Part shown: piece by piece, positions 1 to 8,305 of the stretch
How the letters are laid out: each line of letters begins with the position of its first letter
Position numbering within the stretch: position 1 is the stretch's first letter
Assembly: GCF_019972155.1 (NCBI RefSeq)
Contig: NZ_BOVL01000010.1
Coordinates: forward strand, 277,985-341,984
Direction: 5' to 3'
From: Bradyrhizobium sp. RD5-C2
GTDB taxonomy: Bacteria; Pseudomonadota; Alphaproteobacteria; Rhizobiales; Xanthobacteraceae
DNA: 64,000 bases
Program-made: the position numbers and the translations under genes
Notes under the pieces: model-generated
Seen by the model: only the letters and a program-made list of their open reading frames with translations
The model's database searches: none
Told to the model about the DNA's origin: nothing

Positions 1-864
1 TTCACCAACCGGGCAATCTATGATCACGGCTGGATTGCGGCCGCCCAGCATACGCTGCCCTGGCGGCAGGATCTGGCGCCTGGACATTGGGAAAACGACA
101 AGTGGGAACTTTACAACATTGACGAGGACTACAGCGAAGCCAACGATCTGGCGGCAAAAAATCCCGCGAAGTTGGCGGAACTGAAGAAGCTGTTCGATGC
201 GGAGGCGGAAAAGAACCACGTCTACCCGTTTGATGATCGCGGCGCAGCGCGTCTCGCGGTGCCCAAGCCCTCGCCCGGTGGGACGGACCCCAATCGAACC
301 AAGTTCACCTATTACGCGGGCGCGTCGCGCCTGCCTGAGACTGCGTCACCGAACACGAAGAATCGCTCGCATCGGATCACGGCCGTCGTCGAGATGCCCG
401 ATAAAGGCGGCGAAGGCGTCATCGTTGCCTCTGGTGGTCAATCGGCGGGATATGCGCTGTACGTGAAAGACGGCATGCTGATCTATCACTACAATTGGTT
501 TGGTCGCGAGCGCACCAGCATCACCTCCAACGTGCCGTTGCCGACCGGCGAGTCCACGGTCGCCCTCGAGTTTGCCTACGACGGCGGTGGTCTCGGCAAG
601 GGAGGTGAGGCCGTGATCGGAATCAACGGCAAGGAGGTCGGCCGAGGCCGCATCCCCAACACGGTGGCAGGTCGCTTCGGCATCGATACGTTTGGTGTCG
701 GCTCAGATACGGGCGCTCCGGTATCCGACGCCTACACCGCTCCCTTCCCGTTCACCGGCAAGATCAAACGCGTCGATATCGAACTCGGCCCGCAAAGTTT
801 GAAACCGGAAGACGAAGCGAAGCTGCATGAGATGCAGACGATGTTCGTCGGTGCACAGGAGTAG
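1..864 (+). CDS. Arylsulfatase, C-terminal part (5' end outside window)
   Basis: The frame is open from base 1 to the TAG at 862-864, so only the last 287 residues are present. The segment WELYNIDEDYSEANDLA (about residues 37-53 here) is the typical sulfatase C-terminal motif that follows the alkaline-phosphatase-like core. After it comes a beta-rich region of about 200 residues (ITAVVEMP, GVIVASGGQSAGYALYV, LPTGESTVALEF) that resembles the accessory domain of long bacterial arylsulfatases. The formylglycine site and metal ligands lie outside the window, so activity cannot be judged. Expected role: hydrolysis of sulfate esters, probably periplasmic. Confidence 0.85.
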   Translation, partial: FTNRAIYDHGWIAAAQHTLPWRQDLAPGHWENDKWELYNIDEDYSEANDLAAKNPAKLAELKKLFDAEAEKNHVYPFDDRGAARLAVPKPSPGGTDPNRTKFTYYAGASRLPETASPNTKNRSHRITAVVEMPDKGGEGVIVASGGQSAGYALYVKDGMLIYHYNWFGRERTSITSNVPLPTGESTVALEFAYDGGGLGKGGEAVIGINGKEVGRGRIPNTVAGRFGIDTFGVGSDTGAPVSDAYTAPFPFTGKIKRVDIELGPQSLKPEDEAKLHEMQTMFVGAQE

Positions 865-957
865 ACGGCTACTAGATGTCGTTCGATCGTACGTTCCAGG
901 TGGGCCACGGCCCGCTTGGGGGTGAAGCTTCACCTAACTTGGCGAGAGGTCGATAGA

Positions 958-1323
958 ATGGACTTCAAGCTTCAGGCGTTCGGGCCATTTCTGCACTGGC
1001 TGACGCTGATCGTGCTTTGCATCATGCCGGTCGTGCTGGCGTATGTGATTTACCGCCTCGGGGGGCTTCCCGGGGCGATCGCGCGCTCACGCAATCATCC
1101 GCAGGCGGAGGCCATCAACATCTGTGGCTGGATGGGTATCCTCACATTGGTGCTGTGGCCGTTGGCGCTGATCTGGGCTTATCTCGCGCCAAGCAAGCCA
1201 TTGACCGGCGGTGCTGCGGCGGGAGCCAATGACACGGCATTGATCGCCCAGCTTCAGGACGCCCGGCGGCGGCTCGCGGCGATCGAAGGCAGACTTCCGC
1301 AGCAGCAGCGGGCAGGGGGCTGA
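958..1323 (+). CDS. DUF3302 (YiaW-like) inner membrane protein
   Basis: 121 residues with two hydrophobic helices (about 10-30 and 58-80), then a polar coiled tail (LIAQLQDARRRLAAIEGRL). The motif RSRNHPQAEAINICGWMG matches the family signature of E. coli YiaW (KRNHPHADAI..AGW). The ATG at 958 follows GCGAGAGG; an upstream in-frame start at 916 would add 14 uncharacteristic residues. It heads a tight operon with the 64-residue ORF and the HlyD-like protein, the same partnership as yiaW-yiaV in E. coli. Probably an inner-membrane partner of that periplasmic adaptor; the biochemical role is unknown. Confidence 0.8.
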   Translation: MDFKLQAFGPFLHWLTLIVLCIMPVVLAYVIYRLGGLPGAIARSRNHPQAEAINICGWMGILTLVLWPLALIWAYLAPSKPLTGGAAAGANDTALIAQLQDARRRLAAIEGRLPQQQRAGG

Positions 1324-1324
1324 C

Positions 1325-1519
1325 ATGCTCTGGGCCATCGCGAGCTCGATCGTCGTGATCTACCTCTATCGCCAGCTCAACGCGCCGAGCACTCCTGCTA
1401 CTGCATCGGGAGGCGCCCCCGCCGGCACGATCGAAGCCGAGATCGCCGCATTGAATGCGCAAATTGCAGCACTCGAAACCAAAATTGCGGGCTCGGGCGG
1501 CGGAGGCGTCAAGCCATGA
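1325..1519 (+). CDS. Small membrane-anchored coiled-coil protein between yiaW- and yiaV-like genes
   Basis: 64 residues: one N-terminal transmembrane helix (WAIASSIVVIYLY), a Pro/Ala/Gly linker, then a short heptad segment (IEAEIAALNAQIAALETKI) and a Gly-rich end. The start is one base after the stop of the YiaW-like gene, and the stop overlaps the next start (ATGA at 1516-1519), so it is probably translationally coupled to both. No family was recognised. The shared coiled-coil character of this protein, the YiaW-like tail and the HlyD-like hairpin suggests a complex, but that is inference. Confidence 0.6.
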   Translation: MLWAIASSIVVIYLYRQLNAPSTPATASGGAPAGTIEAEIAALNAQIAALETKIAGSGGGGVKP

Positions 1520-2655
1520 TGCCGGCCATTTTCGGAAGTTACGCGGCGCTGATCTGGCTCGTCTTCGCGAAGCTCAGGCTGATTCCGCTGACTTTACCTA
1601 TCGCAATCGTTCTGGCCGCGGTCGGACCGCTCTTTGCTTTCTACATCATCCTGTCGATGAACAATGATCATCCGTCCTCGACCGACGCGCGGGTGTTCCA
1701 GCGGGTGGTGCAGATCACGCCGCACATCACCGTCCCGGGTCGGGTTCAGACTGTCGTAGCGCAGGCCAACACACCGCTGACGAAGGGCGACGTGCTCTTC
1801 ACGATCGACCCAAGGCCCTTTCAGTTCGAGGTCAATCGCCTGGAGGCTGCCGTCGCGGCTGCCACGCAGTCTGTCCCGCAGTTGAAGGCGGCGCTGGACC
1901 AGGCGACGGCAGGCGTTGAACGTGCCGGGGCGCAGTTGAGTTTGGCTCAAGCCGACTTCGATCGCCAGAACGTGCTGTTCACCAAAGGCGATATCGCGCA
2001 GGCCGCGCTCGACAAATATCAGCGTAACCTCGAGTCCGCCCAAGAGGCGGTCACGGGAGCGAAGGCGGTCGAGACGAAAGCTCGGCTTGCCTACGAATCG
2101 AACATTGGAGACGAGAACACCACCGTCGCGCAGGCGCGGCAGCAGCTCGACCAAGCAAAATACAATCTGGGAGAAGCAACCGTCCGCGCGCCCTGCGACG
2201 GCTATGTGACAAACCTGCAGCTTCTACCGGGCACGGTCGTCAGCGCCGCGGCATCCGTTATGCCTTTTGTCTGTAACCGCGACGAAGGCAACCGCGGCGT
2301 GGTCGTCGCGACGTTCATGCAGGGGCCCTATCTGGCCATCAAGCCGGGGGCTTACGCCGAGGTCGTGTTTCCGATGTACCCTGGGCGGGTGTTTCCCGGC
2401 AAAGTGCTGACTACGATCGATCTCGCATCCGAGGGCCAGCTCACTGCAACCGGCTTGTTCCCGGGGATCGACACTCCTCACAACGCGCGTTTCGCCGTCC
2501 GCATCAAGCTGGATGACGGCGATGATTTGAGATTGCCCGCGGGTATGCAGGGAAGCGCGGCTGTGTTCAGTGGCGACGTGCAAATCGCCGGTGTGATCAG
2601 GATGGCAGTCCTGCGCGCCAACAGTTGGCTGAACTATCTGTTCTTTACGTCATGA
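1516..2655 (+). CDS. HlyD/EmrA-family membrane fusion protein (YiaV-like)
   Basis: 379 residues. An N-terminal hydrophobic region with two helices (about 1-55) is followed by a biotinyl-lipoyl half-motif (VPGRVQTVVAQANTPLTKGDVLFTIDP), a long alpha-hairpin (about 115-210, Ala/Gln rich), the second half (ATVRAPCDGYVTNLQLLPGTVVS) and a beta-barrel domain. This is the order of periplasmic adaptor subunits that bridge an inner-membrane transporter to the outer membrane. No transporter or outer-membrane partner is adjacent, as in the E. coli yiaVW pair. It is the third gene of the operon and overlaps the gene before it by four bases. Confidence 0.85.
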   Translation: MMPAIFGSYAALIWLVFAKLRLIPLTLPIAIVLAAVGPLFAFYIILSMNNDHPSSTDARVFQRVVQITPHITVPGRVQTVVAQANTPLTKGDVLFTIDPRPFQFEVNRLEAAVAAATQSVPQLKAALDQATAGVERAGAQLSLAQADFDRQNVLFTKGDIAQAALDKYQRNLESAQEAVTGAKAVETKARLAYESNIGDENTTVAQARQQLDQAKYNLGEATVRAPCDGYVTNLQLLPGTVVSAAASVMPFVCNRDEGNRGVVVATFMQGPYLAIKPGAYAEVVFPMYPGRVFPGKVLTTIDLASEGQLTATGLFPGIDTPHNARFAVRIKLDDGDDLRLPAGMQGSAAVFSGDVQIAGVIRMAVLRANSWLNYLFFTS

Positions 2656-2737
2656 CGGCGGGGGGAAATTAGCCAAGCGGTGCTCACGACACCGACGACC
2701 AACTTTTTTCCACTCTTGATGAAGCGACAATTGGGTA

Positions 2738-4213
2738 ATGACGATGTTCGCATATTCAAATTGTTTAAAGCTTCGCAATCTGGCGGCGGGGCAGATTCTC
2801 GTGCTCGGCGCGTTGCTGCTTGCAAACTGTTCGGCCGACGCCGAACCGCAGGTCCTTGCGCTCCCCGCGCTGAAGGCCTGGCAGGGCGACTTTGACGGCA
2901 TGCAGAAGCGCAAACTTGTGCGAATTCTCGTGCCGACAGACAGGACGTCGTTCTTCATCGACGAAGGTGAGCAACTCGGCTTCGAGGCCGAGCTAGGCGC
3001 CGAGTTCGAGAACTGGCTGAACAAGCGCTATGGCAAGAAAAAGCAGAGGTTCTATGTCGGCTTTGTTCCGACGCCGCGCGACAGATTGCTGAGCGACCTC
3101 GTCGCAGGAAAGGGCGATGTTGCCGCGGGCTTGCTCACGGTTACGCCGGAGCGGAGCAAGCTGGTGGACTTCACCGATCCATGGGCCTCCGGTATTCGCG
3201 AGGTGCTCGTGACGGGCTCCGCCGCGCCGAGCGTTGGCTCGCCGAACGATCTCGGTGGAAAGACGATTCAGGTCCGGCAATCGAGCAGCTATTTCGAGCA
3301 CCTGACGGCACTCAATGCGGACCGGAAGGTCAAGGGACTGGAGCCCATCATCATAAAGCCGGCCGACAGGAATCTCGAGGACGAGGACTTGCTGGAGATG
3401 GTCAGCGTCGGCCTGTTGCCTTGGGCCGTCGTCGACCGTTTCAAGGCGCAGGCGTGGGCGGGCCTCTTGAAGGGGCTGACGGTGCGCGACGACATCGCCA
3501 TCAACGAAGGCGGCGACATCGCCTGGGCGATCCGAAAGAACAGTCCGGGATTCAAGAAGGAGCTGGCCGAGTTCGTCCGCACACACAAGATAGGAACCGA
3601 GTTCGGCAATGATCTACGCGCTAGCTATTTTAGGACGGCAAAGCCGCTGAAGAACGCGCTTGCGCATAGCGAGGCGGATAAATTCAGGGCGCTGCGCGCG
3701 TCGTTCGAAAAATACGGCGGACAGTATTTCATCGATCCGGTCCTGCTTGCTGCCCAGGGCTACCAGGAATCCGAGCTCGACCAGGCCTGCCACAACGCCT
3801 CAGGCGCGACGGGCATCATGCAGATCAAGCCCAGTACTGCGAAAGAGAAACCGATCGAGATCACCGGTATCGCAGCCAGCGCCGACACTAACATTCACGC
3901 GGGCTCAAAATACCTGCGCTACCTCGCCGACACCTATGTCGATCCCGCGGTCGTCGACCCGCGTGAGCGCGTGTTGATGGCCCTGGCCGCCTACAATGCC
4001 GGCCCGGGCAATCTCAAGCGCTTCCGGGACTATGCGAGCAAGCACGGCTTCGACGCGACCATCTGGTTTGGCAATGTCGAGAATGGCGCCGCGGCGATTG
4101 TCGGGCAGGAGACGGTCCAGTACGTCGGCAAGATCTACAAATATTACGTCGCCTACGAGGCGATCCGTTCGCCCGCACCGGCAAGCGTAACGGCCGAGCC
4201 GTCGCAAAAATGA
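2738..4213 (+). CDS. MltF-like lytic transglycosylase (SBP_bac_3 + SLT domains)
   Basis: 491 residues. A leader with a hydrophobic stretch ends in LLANCS; the Asn before Cys makes it a poor lipobox, so lipoprotein or simple secretion are both possible. Residues about 60-300 form a solute-binding-like domain (RILVPTDRTSFF, GDVAAGLLTVTPERSKLVDFTDPW). Residues about 325-470 form the transglycosylase domain, with catalytic Glu in GYQESELDQ, then GATGIMQI and LAAYNAGPGN. This is the MltF architecture: cleavage of peptidoglycan glycan strands with release of 1,6-anhydro-muropeptides. The start could also be the ATG at 2744. Confidence 0.88.
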   Translation: MTMFAYSNCLKLRNLAAGQILVLGALLLANCSADAEPQVLALPALKAWQGDFDGMQKRKLVRILVPTDRTSFFIDEGEQLGFEAELGAEFENWLNKRYGKKKQRFYVGFVPTPRDRLLSDLVAGKGDVAAGLLTVTPERSKLVDFTDPWASGIREVLVTGSAAPSVGSPNDLGGKTIQVRQSSSYFEHLTALNADRKVKGLEPIIIKPADRNLEDEDLLEMVSVGLLPWAVVDRFKAQAWAGLLKGLTVRDDIAINEGGDIAWAIRKNSPGFKKELAEFVRTHKIGTEFGNDLRASYFRTAKPLKNALAHSEADKFRALRASFEKYGGQYFIDPVLLAAQGYQESELDQACHNASGATGIMQIKPSTAKEKPIEITGIAASADTNIHAGSKYLRYLADTYVDPAVVDPRERVLMALAAYNAGPGNLKRFRDYASKHGFDATIWFGNVENGAAAIVGQETVQYVGKIYKYYVAYEAIRSPAPASVTAEPSQK

Positions 4214-4255
4214 TCGGGTGTCACGGCCTCAGCGACGGGGAAGGAGGATGAAGGA

Positions 4256-4321
4256 ATGACGACGAACAAAACTGATCCGCTGAAGACATCCCTTATGAGG
4301 CGGTCTAGCGCTTCCGCTTGA
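4256..4321 (+). CDS. Possible 21-residue leader peptide ORF
   Basis: A short ORF starting MTTNKTDPLK and ending RRSSASA lies between the transglycosylase and hdeA-like genes. It is preceded by a strong Shine-Dalgarno tract (GGGGAAGGAGG), which is unusual for noncoding sequence. It stops 30 bases before the hdeA-like start. It could be a short translated peptide, a decayed gene start, or chance. No similarity was recognised. Confidence 0.25.
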   Translation: MTTNKTDPLKTSLMRRSSASA

Positions 4322-4351
4322 GAACAAATTCAATCAGAAGGATACCAGACC

Positions 4352-4696
4352 ATGAAACTCAAAATGTTTACGTGCAAGATCGGGCTCGCTGTTGTCGCGC
4401 TGACCATCTCGTTCGCTCCCACTCAGGCGCAGGTCCCGCTCTCCAGCTACATGGATTCGAAAGGATTCATCGACGTTCAGGCTCTGACCTGTGCGCAGCT
4501 CGCCAACACCTATCAGGAAGACGCCGACTATCTCGCGGCATGGTACAGCGGCTGGTACAACGGCCTGGCGCAGAAGCATTTTGCCCACGTCACGCGAGCA
4601 AAATCCGGCGAGCACCAGGTGATCGTCTATTGCAAGGCGCACCCTGAGCTCAAGGTCATCCAGGCCATCGACGTGCTTTTCAAGAACGAGAAGTGA
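4352..4696 (+). CDS. HdeA/HdeB-family periplasmic protein
   Basis: 114 residues with a signal peptide cleaved near APTQAQ (about residue 27). The mature part is small and carries the two family cysteines, in LTCAQL and VIVYCKA, expected to form one disulfide. Gly/Trp-rich AAWYSGWYNGLAQ between them is typical of rhizobial HdeA-like proteins. Enterobacterial HdeA is an acid-activated periplasmic chaperone; that role is only inferred here. The start follows GAAGGA at good spacing. Confidence 0.75.
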   Translation: MKLKMFTCKIGLAVVALTISFAPTQAQVPLSSYMDSKGFIDVQALTCAQLANTYQEDADYLAAWYSGWYNGLAQKHFAHVTRAKSGEHQVIVYCKAHPELKVIQAIDVLFKNEK

Positions 4697-4862
4697 TTGG
4701 TGATGCACTGATGAAGGTCGGTGCAGCGAGACATGAGCGTCTCGCCGCATCGTGCTCCCGAGGAAGCAAGACAAGCGGCGTGCAGTTCGAGTGCATCTGC
4801 CGTCCAAGCGGCGTTGACGGAGCGCGTGCAATGGTCTCGAGCGGCAAACGGTTGGGTGGTTG

Positions 4863-6785
4863 ATGAGTTTTCGCCTCACCCTGACGGCTTGCGTCATGTT
4901 CATGATCGGCCTTTTGGCCGCGTTGCTGATTGTCGTCCAGGTTCTGACACTCGAGCTCGTGACCGAGAATGCAGCGACATCGACCATGGACACGACAAGC
5001 CGCAGCACGGTCTCCTCACTTCAGCTCCAGGTCGAAATGCTGTCGCGCTTGGCTCGTTCGCTGGCTTTCACCCCGGCCATCATGGATTCGTCCGACCCTG
5101 GCGACGCAAGCCCGACGGCGGCCCTCATCAGGGGAAATCTGTCGCAATGGCCGGCACTGGACAGTATCTATGTCGGCTACGACAACGGCTATTGGCTTCA
5201 GGTGCAGCGATTGGACGGGTTGAGAGGGGTGCAGCGCGAGCGCGTCGGCGGTCCGGCCGACGCGGCCTACGCCACGACAATCACGCAATGGGCTGGCGGC
5301 GAGGAGATGCCGACGACGCGCGTGTTTCTGGACAAGGACGGTAACCGCATAGAGCAGATTGAGATTTCGTCACGAGGCTACGATGCACGCGAGCGCGACT
5401 GGTACATGAACGCCCGCAAGGCAGGCCATTTGATCACGTCTGAGCCTTATCTCTCATTCAACCTCGGCGTCCCTATGCTCACCTTCAGCGTGCCGTTTGA
5501 CGGGAAGGCGCATGGTGTCGTCGGGCTGGATCTCAAGCTCGACAGCTACAGCAGATCAGCGCCAATCATGAAGTTCGGCAAGTATGGCTATCTGCTGATT
5601 TTTGACGACCAGGGCGCGTTGATTATCCACCCCAACTACGCGGCGCTGTTCGCGCGTACGTCGACGGATGCGGCAGGTCCAAGACTTCCCAGTACAAGTG
5701 ATCTTCGCGATACGATCGAAGGACGCGTCGTGGCCGATTGGGACAAGAGCAGCCCCTACAGGCACAAGCTATCCTGGAAGGACGGCAGGGAGTATTTCGC
5801 GCGTCTTGAAACCATTGCGCTCGGGCCAAACCTCTCGGCGAACGTGCTTCTGATTGCTCCCGAGGACGAATTCGCCTCCGGTATCCGGGAGCTCGACCGA
5901 AAAGCCAGAATCATCGCACTGCTGGCCTGCCTCCTGTTTATTCCCGCGGCCTGGATATTCGGAACGCGCATGTCGACGACGATCCGCGATATCACGGGCG
6001 AGGCTGCGCGATTGCAAACGATGGCGCCGCCGCCCAAACAGGCGATCGGCTCGGTGATCAAGGAGCTGGATATTCTGGCGCGAACAATTCACAAATCGCA
6101 AAGGGCGATCTGGCTGTTCTCCAGGCTCGCGCCGCGCGCGATCGTGAGCGGCGTGCTCGACAATTCGATCTCGACCGAGCTCGGCGGGACGCGCCAGGAA
6201 ATCACGGCGCTGTTCACCGACGTGCGGGGATTCACGACGATAGCGGAGAAAGCCGATCCCGATCGGCTGATGCAGCAGACGTCTCGCTATTTCACCGCTC
6301 TGACTGACGTCATCCTGCGTCAGGGCGGCACTGTTGACAAATTCATCGGCGATGCCGTGATGGCATTCTGGAACGCGCCGAACCCGCAAAGCGATCACTG
6401 CGAGCGCGCGTGCCGCGCCGCCTTGCAGGCAAAAGCCGCGAATGAAGCGGTCAACCGGCAATTCGAAGCGGAAGGGCTGCCATCCTTCTTCACGCGGTTC
6501 GGCATTCACGTTGGCGAAGCCGTCGTCGGAAATCTCGGCTCGTCGGAGCGGATGAACTACACCGCGCTCGGGAACGTCGTTAATCTCGCGGCCCGACTCG
6601 AAGGGCTCAACAAGCAATACGACACTCAAATTCTCGTCAGCGAGAGCGTCTACGTGCGCGTCAAGCAGAGCTTCCGCTGCCGGTTCGTCGACACGGTCGT
6701 GGCAAAGGGAATGGCGGCAGAGACAAGAGTTTACGAGCTTCTTGGGGAGATTTCGAATGGCGCGGCAGATGCTGGCGCTCCATGA
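4863..6785 (+). CDS. Membrane adenylate/guanylate cyclase with extracytoplasmic Cache domain
   Basis: 640 residues. Transmembrane helix at about 6-28, an extracytoplasmic Cache-type sensor region to about 345 (SRGYDARERDWYMNARKAG and GVVGLDLKLD are typical), a second transmembrane helix at about 350-368, then a class III cyclase domain at about 430-625. Metal-binding aspartates occur in ALFTDVRGFTT and FIGDAVMAFW, a base-contact Lys in TVDKFIGD, and the transition-state Asn and Arg in VVNLAARLE. It should make cyclic nucleotide (most likely cAMP) in response to a periplasmic ligand. The ATG at 4863 is preferred to a TTG three bases earlier. Confidence 0.88.
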   Translation: MSFRLTLTACVMFMIGLLAALLIVVQVLTLELVTENAATSTMDTTSRSTVSSLQLQVEMLSRLARSLAFTPAIMDSSDPGDASPTAALIRGNLSQWPALDSIYVGYDNGYWLQVQRLDGLRGVQRERVGGPADAAYATTITQWAGGEEMPTTRVFLDKDGNRIEQIEISSRGYDARERDWYMNARKAGHLITSEPYLSFNLGVPMLTFSVPFDGKAHGVVGLDLKLDSYSRSAPIMKFGKYGYLLIFDDQGALIIHPNYAALFARTSTDAAGPRLPSTSDLRDTIEGRVVADWDKSSPYRHKLSWKDGREYFARLETIALGPNLSANVLLIAPEDEFASGIRELDRKARIIALLACLLFIPAAWIFGTRMSTTIRDITGEAARLQTMAPPPKQAIGSVIKELDILARTIHKSQRAIWLFSRLAPRAIVSGVLDNSISTELGGTRQEITALFTDVRGFTTIAEKADPDRLMQQTSRYFTALTDVILRQGGTVDKFIGDAVMAFWNAPNPQSDHCERACRAALQAKAANEAVNRQFEAEGLPSFFTRFGIHVGEAVVGNLGSSERMNYTALGNVVNLAARLEGLNKQYDTQILVSESVYVRVKQSFRCRFVDTVVAKGMAAETRVYELLGEISNGAADAGAP

Positions 6786-7328
6786 GGTCGAGAGACCCCG
6801 GCGTGAGCATCAAGGGAAGGGGTTCCTGCGTGCTTTGATGTGCTTGGGTCCACACGTGGGTCCAAAGGTTGAGCCCAAGTAGGAAAACTACACGCCGCAA
6901 TGGGTTAGGAAGTTTCGACTCTGGTTTGAACATCCGGAAGTCGAGGGAATCGGCAGCATCTCGGTCGGTCAGGCGAAGAAAAGGCGACCACAAGAGGGTG
7001 GGCTTGGAGGAGGTCCATGAACGAGAATGCTCTCCTGAACCGGGGCGGTGCCGCTAGGAGGCTACGTGGGCCGACCTTCTAGTCCTCCGGAACTGACCCT
7101 CGTCGCATGAACAAGGCTGCATCTGCGTGGCTGCGTGATCGAGTACCAGAACGGCGGCGCGCTGAGCTGGATTGACGAAACGTCCTGGCATTGACCGACG
7201 TAGGTGTAGTTCAGTTTGGCTGTGCCTTAACAGAACCGCTGACGGCTTGGTTCACTAATCAAATTTGACAAACCAAACTGAACCGCCACGATGTGAACCA
7301 TTCAAACTAAACCGACAAGAGGCTCAGG
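6786..7328 (+). other. Gene-free left flank of the island
   Basis: 543 bases without a convincing gene. The first 97 bases after the cyclase stop stay open in one frame and end GPHVGPKVEPK then stop, which resembles the tail of a recombinase-type protein but is too short to assign. The rest is broken in all frames. The final 120 bases hold repeated motifs next to the serine recombinase, listed separately. This is the likely left margin of the accessory island, but no tRNA or clear attachment repeat was found. Confidence 0.4.
7209..7299 (+). repeat. Inverted and repeated GGTTCA/TGAACC motifs upstream of serine recombinase
   Basis: GTTCAGTTTGG at 7209-7219 and its exact reverse complement CCAAACTGAAC at 7273-7283 flank 53 bases. 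Further half-sites are GGTTCA near 7249 and TGAACC near 7279 and 7294, giving about four related copies directly upstream of the recombinase gene. The arrangement recalls a res-type recombination or operator region, where resolvases bind subsites in front of their own gene. The function is inferred. Confidence 0.45.
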
Positions 7329-7958
7329 GTGTTTGTCAGGGCTTATCTCAGAGCATCGACCAGCGCGCAGGATGCCGGCCGCGCCCGTGATCAGTTGCTC
7401 AGCTTTGCCAAGGATCGGGGCTTAGCCATCGCCTCCTGGTACGTCGAGAATGAGTCTGGTGCCAAGCTTGCGCGGCCTGAACTGTTTCGGCTGCTCGGGG
7501 ATGCGCAGTCAGGGGACGTTCTGCTGGTCGAGCAGGTTGATCGATTGTCACGTCTCGCTGCGGCGGATTGGGAGCGCCTAAAGACTGAACTGACATCGCG
7601 TCGCGTTCGTGTTGTGGCTCTCGACCTACCAACGTCGTGGATGATGGCAACGAACACGGCCGACGAATTTACGGGGCGCATGTTCGAAGCGATTATTGGA
7701 ATGTTGCTCGACATGCTCGCCGCCGTCGCGCGGAAAGACTACGATGATCGGCGGCGTCGGCAGGCGCAAGGGCAAGCGAAGGCGAAGGCAAACGGGCGGT
7801 ACAAAGGAAGGCGGGAGGACACCAATCGCAATGACGGTATCGCAACCATGCTTAAGGCCAAGCAAAGCTGGTCCACCATTCAACGGATGACTGGATGTAG
7901 TCGAGCCACAATAGCCAAGATCGCTAAACGACAGAGCGCGACTGTCCCAGATCTTTGA
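7329..7958 (+). CDS. Serine recombinase (resolvase/invertase family)
   Basis: 209 residues, GTG start after GAGGCTCAGG. The catalytic domain starts FVRAYLRASTSAQDA, with the nucleophilic Ser at about position 10, followed by the resolvase motifs VLLVEQVDRLSRL and RVVALDLPTSW. A basic linker (RRRRQAQGQAKAKANGRYKGR) leads to a C-terminal helix-turn-helix (SWSTIQRMTGCSRATIAKIAKR). It should act through a Ser-DNA intermediate on two short sites, perhaps the repeats just upstream. No transposase accompanies it, so it is probably a resolvase or island-borne recombinase. Confidence 0.9.
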   Translation: MFVRAYLRASTSAQDAGRARDQLLSFAKDRGLAIASWYVENESGAKLARPELFRLLGDAQSGDVLLVEQVDRLSRLAAADWERLKTELTSRRVRVVALDLPTSWMMATNTADEFTGRMFEAIIGMLLDMLAAVARKDYDDRRRRQAQGQAKAKANGRYKGRREDTNRNDGIATMLKAKQSWSTIQRMTGCSRATIAKIAKRQSATVPDL

Positions 7959-8305
7959 ATTGAGCAAACTTGGAACTGGCGGTAGGTTCGGATACTCGCT
8001 TAAACAACCTGCCAATGGCGCATCGTTCTGATCACCGGAGCGCGGTTCATCCGCCGCGTCATTCAACTCTGCAGACGTCGCCGGTTCACGCGCGCTGCCG
8101 ATTGTGGCGGCGAGGATGATCGCGAATTCGTTGAGGCCGACCTTTCCGACTGGAATGCTACGTCAGGGGTAGCAATGCGCCGACGTCCATCGACAACGTT
8201 CCCGATACGATATCACCAACAGCTTAGCGCGCCCCAGCGTGATCTTCCCGAGATGCATGGAGTCCGCGCCGTAAGGTGCACGAAATCTCGTGTATCTTGC
8301 CAGCG
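7959..8305. other. Gene-free spacer
   Basis: 347 bases between the recombinase and the convergent LysM-like gene. Open frames here are short and have no recognisable protein features, and no clear hairpin terminator or repeat was seen. It may contain decayed coding sequence. Confidence 0.4.

Noticed and set aside
6869..7057. 62-codon plus-strand ORF in the left flank of the island
   Set aside because: Needs a TTG start, is Arg/Ser-rich and has no recognisable feature.
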